Shown: piece by piece, positions 1 through 5,638 of the stretch
Layout: every line of letters starts with the position of its first letter
Numbering within the stretch: position 1 is the stretch's first letter
The notes under the pieces: generated by a model
Databases searched by the model: none
Seen by the model: the letters and a program-made list of their open reading frames with translations, nothing else
Told to the model about the DNA's origin: nothing
Source: Phycisphaerales bacterium UBA2396
Lineage (GTDB): Bacteria > Planctomycetota > Phycisphaerae > Phycisphaerales > UBA1924
Length of the DNA stretch: 5,951 bases
Direction of reading: 5' to 3'
Assembly: GCA_002343325.1 (NCBI GenBank)
Contig: DDSG01000008.1
Span: 1-5,951 of the forward strand
Made by a program: the position numbers and the translations under genes

Positions 1-1
1 C

Positions 2-223
2 ATGCTCGACGGTCGCCAGCGCCACGACTGGTCGATCGCCGCCGCCGTCATGTCCGTGGTGGCCAACACCGCCCGCGATCCCAAGCGATCCCGCCTGCTC
101 AAGCCCGCCGACTTCGACCCGTTCAACAAGCCCGCCCGGCCCGTCAAGGTTGACGTGTCGGTCCTCAAAGACGTGTTCATCGACCGCCGCATGCCGGAGG
201 TCGCCAAGGAGACTCGTGCATGA
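2..223 (+). CDS. Small phage protein, 3' part (possible tail assembly chaperone-like)
   Basis: The frame is open to the left edge, so the ATG at base 2 is probably an internal methionine and the gene very likely begins outside the window. The visible 73 residues carry a conserved-looking core: W10, then an Ala-rich helix ending in VVAN (19-22), then RDPKR (25-29) and ADFDPF (36-41). From memory this 'helix - N.xRDPKK - DFxP' pattern belongs to small proteins in tail modules of planctomycete prophages, and it is loosely like phage tail assembly chaperones. The assignment is family resemblance plus position, not a proven function. The stop overlaps the next gene's start as ATGA (220-223), so translation is probably coupled. 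No membrane segment is seen. It could equally be an uncharacterised head-tail protein. Confidence 0.6.
   Translation: MLDGRQRHDWSIAAAVMSVVANTARDPKRSRLLKPADFDPFNKPARPVKVDVSVLKDVFIDRRMPEVAKETRA
206..211 (+). promoter_or_regulatory. Ribosome binding site for the lipoprotein gene
   Basis: AAGGAG lies 8 bases before the ATG at 220 and within the end of the preceding gene. It supports the start at 220 and the coupled arrangement with the upstream gene. Confidence 0.7.
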
Positions 224-714
224 AGAGCCTGACCACCCGCCATTACGTCTATCTCGGTGCCCTGATCCTGCTGGCGCTCGTGCTCGCGTCGTGCGCCGGC
301 CTGGACCTTGGCGACATCGTCAAGGTCAAGACGCCCAACACGATTCAGCAGACCACCGGCCTGCCGTCGACGTTGAGCCTCAACGAGGCCGAGGTCGAGT
401 ACCAGAACTGGTTCAACCTCACACAGACGACCGGCGCGCAGTGGAAGGGCAACATCGAGAAGGCCGGCGAGATCCGCGGGCTGCTCGGCCAGCTCACGCT
501 CTCCGCCCTCGACACCGTCGGACCGACCGTCGCGGGCCTGCCCGTGCTCGGGCCGGCGCTGCCCGCGCTCACCGGCATCGTCGGGCTGTTCATCGGGTCG
601 GGCCGTCTCCGCAAGGAGAAGGAAGCGTCCTTCAACAAGGGTCTGGAGAAGGGCAGCACCATCGCCGGCACCGGCGGTGGTCAGGTCGGGGGCGCTGGAA
701 GCAGCGGCGCGTGA
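220..714 (+). CDS. Phage-encoded lipoprotein with a second hydrophobic segment
   Basis: The 164-residue protein opens with a lipoprotein signal peptide: basic residues at 2 and 7, a hydrophobic core at about 9-23, and lipobox LASC (22-25), with Cys25 as the expected lipidation site. Asp is not at +2 (it is Ala26), so if the host sorts lipoproteins by the E. coli rule, outer-membrane routing would be expected. The middle (residues 40-95) is soluble-looking, with several Trp and acidic residues. A Gly/Pro-rich hydrophobic stretch at about 104-128 is followed by a basic patch RLRKEKE (129-135), F138, and a Gly/Ser-rich tail. The second segment with its basic follower recalls holin-like or membrane-anchored phage proteins. 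A role in lysis, superinfection exclusion or tail-membrane contact is inference only. The ATG overlaps the previous stop and has a good AAGGAG site. I do not recognise a named family. Confidence 0.72.
   Translation: MKSLTTRHYVYLGALILLALVLASCAGLDLGDIVKVKTPNTIQQTTGLPSTLSLNEAEVEYQNWFNLTQTTGAQWKGNIEKAGEIRGLLGQLTLSALDTVGPTVAGLPVLGPALPALTGIVGLFIGSGRLRKEKEASFNKGLEKGSTIAGTGGGQVGGAGSSGA
697..701 (+). promoter_or_regulatory. Ribosome binding site deciding the GTG start at 711
   Basis: GGAAG sits 9 bases before the GTG at 711 but 18 bases before the in-frame ATG at 720. This spacing favours GTG 711, which also overlaps the upstream stop as GTGA, although the ATG start remains possible. Confidence 0.45.
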
Positions 715-1157
715 TCACCATGCGGATCAAGTACATGTTCTTCGACCGCCACGTCGTCATGGCGGCGGTCGACAACGCCAAGCGGAAGGTGCTCAGCAAG
801 GCCGGCGCGTTCATCCGCACGGCAGCGAAGACGAGCATCCGCAAACGCAAGGGGTCGGCTCCTCCCGGGGCCCCGCCCCATTCGCACGAGGGCAGCCTGC
901 GTCGGTTGATCCTCTTCGGGTACGACAAGCCGAACGACTCGGTGGTCGTCGGGCCGGTGGGATTCAAGAAGAGTGAAGCGCCAAGCGTCCTCGAGTATGG
1001 CGGCGAGACCGTCGTGCTGCGGCGTGTGGGGGGGCGTGGGGGGAAGCTCACATCACAGAAGGTCAAGATCGCGCCGCGACCGTACATGGCCCCGGCGCTG
1101 GAGAAGGAGCGGCCGAAGCTGCCGCTGTTGTGGCGGAACTCCGTCAGGAAGGGCTGA
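711..1157 (+). CDS. HK97-gp10-like head-tail connector / minor tail protein
   Basis: This 148-residue protein (145 if ATG 720 is used) begins with a FFDR motif, followed by a helix in which the pattern AVDNAKRKVLSKAGAFIR leads to TAAKTSIRKRKG. Next come a Pro-rich loop with SAPPGAPPHSHEG and a LRRLILFGYD strand, and then VVVGPVGF. The end is an APRPYMAPALEKERPKL segment. The order (N-terminal helix, basic SIRKRK, PG.PP.SH.G loop, S.VVGP strand, RPYM.PAL end) matches HK97 gp10-like proteins, which act at the head-tail interface or tail completion of siphophages, and the length is normal for the family. It lies 6 bases before the tape measure gene, rather than before the major tail protein as in the usual siphophage order. 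Two poly-G runs (1028-1034, 1038-1043) encode a GGRGG loop. Confidence 0.82.
   Translation: MITMRIKYMFFDRHVVMAAVDNAKRKVLSKAGAFIRTAAKTSIRKRKGSAPPGAPPHSHEGSLRRLILFGYDKPNDSVVVGPVGFKKSEAPSVLEYGGETVVLRRVGGRGGKLTSQKVKIAPRPYMAPALEKERPKLPLLWRNSVRKG
1028..1043 (+). other. Paired poly-G runs inside the gp10-like gene
   Basis: A run of seven G (1028-1034), the triplet CGT, and a run of six G (1038-1043) encode Gly-Gly-Arg-Gly-Gly. Such runs are prone to slippage in replication, transcription or sequencing. The reading frame is intact as given. Confidence 0.6.
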
Positions 1158-1163
1158 ATCACC

Positions 1164-3158
1164 GTGGCCGACACCCGTGGCATCCGAGCAGGCCGGGCCT
1201 TCGTTGAGCTGGGCGTCAGCGACAAGCTGTCGGCCGGGCTGAAGGCGGCCCAGAAGAAGCTCGAAGCCTTCGGCGAGGGGCTTCGGTCCATCGGCACCAA
1301 GATGGCAGGCATCGGTGTCGCGGCGATCACCGCGCTGCTCAGTACCGCGAAGGCCTTCTCCGACTCCGGCGATGCGCTCGACAAGATGAGCGCCCGCACG
1401 GGCGTGAGTGTCGAGGCCCTCAGCGAGCTCGGTTACGCGGCCGACCTCTCCGGCACGGACATGGAGACGCTGGAGAACGGCCTCCGCGTCATGCAGAAGA
1501 CGCTTACGGAGGCGTCGCAAGGCTCCAAGGGGGCGAACGAGGCTCTCGCGCGGCTCGGGCTGACGGTGCAGGACCTGGCCAAGCTCTCCCCCGACGAGCA
1601 GTTCAAGCTCCTGGCCGATCGCATCTCCCGCATCCAGGATCCCGCAGCCCGCGCGGCGATGGCTATGGAGCTCTTCGGCAAGGCGGGGACGAAGCTCCTG
1701 CCGCTCATGGCCGACGGGGCCGCAGGCATCAACGAGATGCAGGAGCAGGCCCGCAAGCTCGGGCTCACCGTCAGCACTGAGACCGCCCGCGATGCCGCCG
1801 AACTCAACGATGCCCTCGGCACGCTCTGGAAGGTCCTCAAGCAGGGTGTCTTCACGATTGGCGGGGCGCTCGCCCCGACGATCAAGGACCTGACCGAGCG
1901 GATCACGCGGATCGTCGTGAGCGCCACGGCGTGGGTGAAGGCCAACAAGGAAACGGTGGTCTGGGCGCTCAAGGTTGCGGCGGCGGTCGCCGTCGCGGGG
2001 ATCGCGATCGTCGGCCTGGGCTACATCATCTCGGGCATCGGAGCGGCGCTCGGCATCGTGGCCGCCGTCATCGGCGGGATCGGAACGGCATTCAGCCTCA
2101 TCGGGGCCGCCATCGGCGCGATCCTCACGCCGGTCGGCCTGACGATCGCCGCGATCGTGGCGCTCGGAGGCACGCTGTTGGTCGTCACCGGCGCGGGTGG
2201 CGAGGCCCTGTCGTGGCTCGCGGAGAAGTTCACCGAGCTGCGTGACTGGGTCGGCAAGGTGGTCGGCGGCATCTCCGATGCTCTTGCCGCCGGCGACATC
2301 GCACTCGCAGCTGAGATCCTGTGGCTGTCGCTCAAGGTCATCTGGCAGCAGGGCGTCGCGGCGCTCAACAAGGCGTGGCTGGGGGCGAAGGAGTTCTTCG
2401 TCTCAACCGCGTACTCCATGTGGTACGGCGCGCTCGCGGCCGCGGAGATCGTGTTCCACGCCCTCGAGGTCGCGTGGATCGAGACCACCGCGTTCCTTTC
2501 CAAGACCTGGACCAACTTCGCCACGGGCTTCCAGATGATCTGGGAGGAGGCGTCGTCGTGGGTCGCCAAGCGGATGCTGGAGATCCAGGGGCTGTTTGAC
2601 GACGGGCTGGACGTTGAAGCTGCCAAGAAGGCGGTGGACCAGCAGCTCGAGTCCCGACTGATCGAGCTGGAGAACGCCGCTCAGCAGTCCGTGACCGCCC
2701 GCGAGGGGCAGCGCGCACAGCAGCGCCGCGATGCGGCGGCGATGCACGAAGCGACGCTGGCCGCGATCGGCCAGGACTTCGAGAACGCGCAGGAGGCCCT
2801 GCGCAAGGACACGGAAGCGGGGCTCGCCGAGTCACAGGCGGCGCTCGACGCCGCCAAGCAGAAGCTCGCCGCCGCGATCGAGGAGGCCCGCAAGAAGCGA
2901 GAGGCCGCAGACGCCGAGAAGGGACCAGGTCGGCCACAGCGGGATCTGATGGCCGACTTCGAGGACCGGCTGTCGGGCCTCGGTGCGGCCATCGGCAAGG
3001 GCATCAGTGTCACGGGCACGTTCAGTTCGGCGGCCGTCTCCGGTCTGGGCACGGGCGGCGACGCCGCCGAGCGCACCGCCAGCGCCACCGAGCAGACCGC
3101 CCGCAACACCAAGCGTCTGCTGGATGCCAGCGTCGACAACGGGCTGCGTTTCGCCTGA
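1164..3158 (+). CDS. Phage tail tape measure protein
   Basis: This 664-residue protein is the longest in the window and spans the tail lumen, setting tail length during assembly. The N-terminal 1-60 contains an amphipathic helix (AGLKAAQKKLEAFGEGLRSIG), and 65-245 resembles the TP901-type tape measure region: SVEALSELGYAADLSG, LFGKAGTKLLPLM, and GLTVSTETARDAAELNDAL followed by GGALAPTI. A long Ala/Gly/Ile/Val-rich hydrophobic region occupies about 264-345, as is typical for such proteins. Further helices follow (350-470), then a charged, Ala/Gln/Glu-rich coiled-coil-like region (485-585), a Gly/Pro break (587-592), and a C-terminal module ending TERTA-like ATEQTARNTKRLL...GLRFA. No peptidase or muramidase motif was noticed. 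The GTG at 1164 is preceded by AAGGG (1149-1153) at 10-base spacing. At about 1.5 angstrom per residue the family rule gives a tail near 100 nm, which is only an estimate because processing is unknown. Confidence 0.93.
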   Translation: MADTRGIRAGRAFVELGVSDKLSAGLKAAQKKLEAFGEGLRSIGTKMAGIGVAAITALLSTAKAFSDSGDALDKMSARTGVSVEALSELGYAADLSGTDMETLENGLRVMQKTLTEASQGSKGANEALARLGLTVQDLAKLSPDEQFKLLADRISRIQDPAARAAMAMELFGKAGTKLLPLMADGAAGINEMQEQARKLGLTVSTETARDAAELNDALGTLWKVLKQGVFTIGGALAPTIKDLTERITRIVVSATAWVKANKETVVWALKVAAAVAVAGIAIVGLGYIISGIGAALGIVAAVIGGIGTAFSLIGAAIGAILTPVGLTIAAIVALGGTLLVVTGAGGEALSWLAEKFTELRDWVGKVVGGISDALAAGDIALAAEILWLSLKVIWQQGVAALNKAWLGAKEFFVSTAYSMWYGALAAAEIVFHALEVAWIETTAFLSKTWTNFATGFQMIWEEASSWVAKRMLEIQGLFDDGLDVEAAKKAVDQQLESRLIELENAAQQSVTAREGQRAQQRRDAAAMHEATLAAIGQDFENAQEALRKDTEAGLAESQAALDAAKQKLAAAIEEARKKREAADAEKGPGRPQRDLMADFEDRLSGLGAAIGKGISVTGTFSSAAVSGLGTGGDAAERTASATEQTARNTKRLLDASVDNGLRFA

Positions 3159-3188
3159 CCCCATCCCACAGTAAGGAGTTCATCGCTC
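3159..3188 (+). promoter_or_regulatory. Longest intergenic gap with a strong ribosome binding site
   Basis: This 30-base gap is the only real spacer in the block. It contains TAAGGAG (3172-3178), 10 bases before the GTG at 3189, which fixes that start. I see no hairpin plus T-run for a terminator and no convincing promoter, so read-through from the tape measure gene is likely. Confidence 0.65.
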
Positions 3189-4007
3189 GTGCCGGTCGAG
3201 GTGTTTGAGAAGTTCGAGAGCCGACGCTCCACCAAGGCGAACCAAGCCTCGCAGTCGTCTGCGGAGCTCGGGTACATCGTGCGCGGTACCGCCGACGACC
3301 TCGCGGCCCGCACCGCAGCGCAGGCGGCCTCCCCGGCAACCTACGACACGCTCCCTCGCCAGACCATCCAGATCGAGCCCATCGGCCCGCAGCTGTGGGA
3401 TGTCACCGTTCGCTACAGCCAGAACGCCTCCACCGGCACGAGCACCCCGAGCGAGTCGTCATTCACCTTCGAGACCGGCGGCGGGACGCAGCACATCACC
3501 CAGAGCCTGCAGACCATGCAGCGCCGCCCCGCACCCGGCACAACCGCGCCCGACTTCGGCGGGGCCATCGGCGTCACCGCCGACGGCGTTGAGGGCGTCG
3601 ACATCACCGTTCCGGTCTACCAGTTCTCCGAGACGCACTACTTCACGGACGCGCAGGTCACGGCGTCGTACAAGGGCGCGATCTTCTCCTGCACGGGCAA
3701 GACCAACGCGGGCTCGTTCCGCGGGTTCGCAGCCGGCGAGGTGCTCTTCCTCGGCGCGACAGGCTCCAAACGCGGCGACGGCCCGGATGACGACTGGGAG
3801 ATCACCTTCCGGTTCGCCGCGAGCCCCAACCAGACCAACCTGACCGTCGGCCCCGTGACCGGGATCAACAAGAAGGGGTGGGAGTACCTGTGGGTCCGCT
3901 ACGCCGACGCCGAGGACTCGGGCTCGGGCGCGATCATCAAGAAACCCATCGCCGCGTACGTCGAGCGCGTGTACGACCAGGCCAACTTTGGAGCACTCGG
4001 AATCTAG
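3189..4007 (+). CDS. Conserved phage protein after tape measure, possible distal tail/tail-tip protein
   Basis: The 272-residue protein has no membrane segment or signal peptide and looks beta-rich. Visible blocks are ELGYIVRGT (26-34), a region from TIQIEPIG to LWDVTVRYS (59-77) that looks like adjacent beta-strands, SFTFETGGGTQHITQS (91-106), and AIGVTADGVEGVDITVPVY (126-144) followed by FSETHYF (146-152). These are followed by FRGFAAGEVLFLGATGS (177-193), DDWEITFRFAASPNQT (201-216) and GINKKGWEYLWVRY (225-238), and a C-terminal VERVYDQANFGALGI. From memory this resembles an uncharacterised family in planctomycete prophages, always near the tape measure gene. Its position suggests distal tail protein, baseplate hub or other tail-tip component, but no named domain is recognised, so the role is inference. 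The GTG start is supported by TAAGGAG. The next gene begins 4 bases after the stop. A major tail tube protein is a less likely alternative given the position. Confidence 0.75.
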   Translation: MPVEVFEKFESRRSTKANQASQSSAELGYIVRGTADDLAARTAAQAASPATYDTLPRQTIQIEPIGPQLWDVTVRYSQNASTGTSTPSESSFTFETGGGTQHITQSLQTMQRRPAPGTTAPDFGGAIGVTADGVEGVDITVPVYQFSETHYFTDAQVTASYKGAIFSCTGKTNAGSFRGFAAGEVLFLGATGSKRGDGPDDDWEITFRFAASPNQTNLTVGPVTGINKKGWEYLWVRYADAEDSGSGAIIKKPIAAYVERVYDQANFGALGI

Positions 4008-4010
4008 AAC

Positions 4011-5051
4011 ATGCCCGACGACCTCCGCAAAGTCCGCTCCGGCCAGCCGCTCCGCATCCCCGCGGGCGCGTACAACGCGTTCGTCGATGCGGCGGTCGAT
4101 CTGCGCGCGCGACAGGGGCGGGGCCAAGCCGTCGCCGGTCCTCTCGTCGAATCCGCCCAGCGTGGCATCGGCGTGGTGCTGGTCCGCAACGACTCGGACG
4201 AACTGATCGAGCCGCACCACGCGCTGGCGATCACCGGCGTGCTGGTCGAGCCCGGTGAGGACGATCAGGAGCGAACCTTCCACAGCCGCACGCCTCTGAC
4301 GGGCGATGTGGCGACCGAGGAGTCCGACACGCTCGCCTTCGCGGTGGCGCTCCAGCCGATCAAGCCCAATGCACTCGGTCCCTGCGTGCTCACCGGCGTG
4401 ACAACCGCGCGGGTCTACATCACCAACGAGACCGACACCACCTGCGAGCTCGCTGCCGACGAGACAGTCCTGGCGAGCACGCCCATGGGCGGCATCCCGA
4501 TCCTGTGGAAGGAGGACGGCACCGGCGAGAAGTGGGCCGTGATCGAGCTCGGCCGCCCCTCGCCCGGACGCATCACCGCGATCCTCGGCGCGGCCCAGCC
4601 GATCCCCACCGAGCGCAACCGCTGGCGCTACCCATGGGTCGAGGCGCAGATCGACGGCAACCCCGGAAGCCCGGACTACCTGCGCTACGTTCCGGTCGAG
4701 AACGGCCTGACCTCGCAGGCCCCCAGCGGCGGCGAGGACCCCACGCGCCTGGCGATCAACCGCTTCGAGGCCCACCACATGAACGACTCGGAGCCCGGCT
4801 CCGGGTTCGGCGGCCTGCTCGGGCTCGGCCCGGTGTGTGAGTTGCCAGGCGTGCTTCCCAAGTGCCCGCCCGCGCGGTCGCTTAAGCCCAAGCTCGTGCC
4901 GATCCCCGAAGGCGTGTGCGTGCAGATGACCTGTGAGCGCAACAGCCGGGGCAAGCCCGTGTGGGTCTTCGAGGCCATGAGCCTGATCGAGATCGCCGAC
5001 CCCGCCGACGAGGACCGCAAGTTCAACCTCTACATCGGAGGTGCCGAATGA
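4011..5051 (+). CDS. Putative virion structural protein (tail tip, fibre or baseplate), unassigned
   Basis: This 346-residue protein opens with VRSGQPLRIPAGAYNAFVDAA (8-28), a short 'SG.PL.IPA..YNAFVDAA' helix motif that, from memory, starts many uncharacterised structural proteins in planctomycete phages and may be a shared assembly or anchoring element. The middle contains beta-rich segments: GIGVVLVRND, HALAITGVLVE, AVALQPIKPNALGPCVLTGV, TARVYITNE, GGIPILWKEDGTGEKWAVIEL. A C-terminal domain holds INRFEAHHMND (249-259), then PVPEGV-like PIPEGVCVQMTCE (297-309) and WVFEAMSLIE (318-327). Six cysteines lie at 125, 145, 276, 285, 303 and 308, four of them in the C-terminal third. No membrane segment is seen. 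The ATG has no strong ribosome binding site, and translation is probably coupled to the gene ending 3 bases upstream. The stop overlaps the methyltransferase start as ATGA. Function is not established. Confidence 0.75.
   Translation: MPDDLRKVRSGQPLRIPAGAYNAFVDAAVDLRARQGRGQAVAGPLVESAQRGIGVVLVRNDSDELIEPHHALAITGVLVEPGEDDQERTFHSRTPLTGDVATEESDTLAFAVALQPIKPNALGPCVLTGVTTARVYITNETDTTCELAADETVLASTPMGGIPILWKEDGTGEKWAVIELGRPSPGRITAILGAAQPIPTERNRWRYPWVEAQIDGNPGSPDYLRYVPVENGLTSQAPSGGEDPTRLAINRFEAHHMNDSEPGSGFGGLLGLGPVCELPGVLPKCPPARSLKPKLVPIPEGVCVQMTCERNSRGKPVWVFEAMSLIEIADPADEDRKFNLYIGGAE
5037..5042 (+). promoter_or_regulatory. Ribosome binding site fixing the methyltransferase start at 5048
   Basis: GGAGGT lies 5 bases before the ATG at 5048, which overlaps the preceding stop as ATGA. 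The same frame is open further upstream to an ATG at 4961, but that start has no such site and would overlap the preceding gene by 91 bases. Confidence 0.75.
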
Positions 5052-5638
5052 CAACCACTCCGACCACCCCAACGCCGCTCGATGCCAAGCGTGCCAAGGA
5101 ACGGGCCAAGTACCTGGCGCTGGCGAACACGCCCGGCTCGACGTACGGCTCGACCAACCACGGCCGGGCGGCGATCCCGCTCATCCAGGAGGGCAAGCCG
5201 AGGTTCGTGGTGGACTTTGGGTGCGGCCGCAACGACCTTGTGCGCGAGCTGCGGCGCCTCGGCATCGACGGGCTGGGCGTCGACTTTGCCTTCCCCGAGG
5301 CGGACATCGTGCGACCCATGCACGCGACGGCCCTGCAGACCGGGATCGCCGATGTGGTGACGAGCTTCGACGCCCTCGAGCACCTCCTGCCCGAGGACGT
5401 GGACCTCACGCTCGCGGAGATGCGCCGCGTCGCGGTGCCGCGCGGGCGGTTCATCTTTTCGATCTGCACGCGGCCGAGCACGACCACGGTCGCTGGCGAA
5501 GGTCTGCACCCGACGGTGCGGCCGCTGGACTGGTGGCTGGAGCGCATCGCCCGCGTCGGCGTCGCGAGCAGGCCCAAGGCGCGGTCCCGCTACATCGTCG
5601 GGCGGTTCAAGAGTGATGGGGGGTGCTGCGGTGCGTGA
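5048..5638 (+). CDS. Class I SAM-dependent methyltransferase
   Basis: The 196-residue protein has the Rossmann-type methyltransferase signature. Motif I is FVVDFGCGRNDL (53-64), the glycine-rich SAM loop. The acidic strand end is GLGVDFA (75-81). A motif IV region is ADVVTSFDALEHLLPED (101-117), with the D108/E111-H112 pattern of small-molecule or sugar type enzymes. A later strand is RFIFSIC (134-140). Upstream is YGSTNHGR (33-40), and TLHPTVRP-like GLHPTVRPLDWWLERI (152-167) follows the fold, giving a short C-terminus that ends in SRYIVGRFKSD and a Cys pair. The substrate cannot be read from the sequence. There is no DNA methyltransferase catalytic PC or DPPY/NPPY motif, so restriction-type DNA methylation is unlikely. 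It overlaps both neighbours (ATGA at the start, 8 bases at the end), so it is co-expressed with the tail genes and with the following DUF115-like gene. From memory this pair recurs in planctomycete phages. Confidence 0.82.
   Translation: MTTTPTTPTPLDAKRAKERAKYLALANTPGSTYGSTNHGRAAIPLIQEGKPRFVVDFGCGRNDLVRELRRLGIDGLGVDFAFPEADIVRPMHATALQTGIADVVTSFDALEHLLPEDVDLTLAEMRRVAVPRGRFIFSICTRPSTTTVAGEGLHPTVRPLDWWLERIARVGVASRPKARSRYIVGRFKSDGGCCGA
5618..5623 (+). other. Six-G run at the methyltransferase / next-gene junction
   Basis: Six consecutive G bases encode the two glycines near the methyltransferase end and lie just before the GTG of the next gene. A +1 slip here would move the ribosome from the methyltransferase frame to the frame of the next gene without an intervening stop. 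Whether it happens is not known. Confidence 0.4.

Noticed and set aside
150..710. Upstream extension of the gp10-like frame to an ATG at 150
   Set aside because: The extra 187 residues are Arg/Pro/Ala/Gly-rich and overlap the well-formed lipoprotein gene. The GTG at 711 or ATG at 720 gives the normal family length.
1028..1043. Possible three-tetrad G-quadruplex
   Set aside because: The two runs (G7, CGT, G6) give at most three usable GGG tracts with proper loops. A stable three-tetrad fold would need a zero-length loop.
632..1399. 255-residue minus-strand open frame
   Set aside because: It is antisense to the gp10-like and tape measure genes, is low in complexity (Ser/Pro/Arg), and has no recognisable domain.
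2021..2947. Several minus-strand and alternate-frame open frames inside the tape measure gene (for example 2021-2626 and 2365-2937)
   Set aside because: They are shadows of a strong coding frame in GC-rich DNA, without ribosome binding sites or domain-like motifs.
4961..5047. Earlier ATG at 4961 as the methyltransferase start
   Set aside because: It would overlap the preceding gene by 91 bases. The added residues are Arg-rich and lack the family pattern, while ATG 5048 has GGAGGT at 5-base spacing and the ATGA overlap.
3459..5072. A 537-residue open frame on the minus strand opposite two to three genes
   Set aside because: It lies antisense to well-supported + strand genes, and its composition (Asp/Arg/His/Gly/Val-rich) is what GC-rich codon bias produces opposite real genes. 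No motif was recognised.
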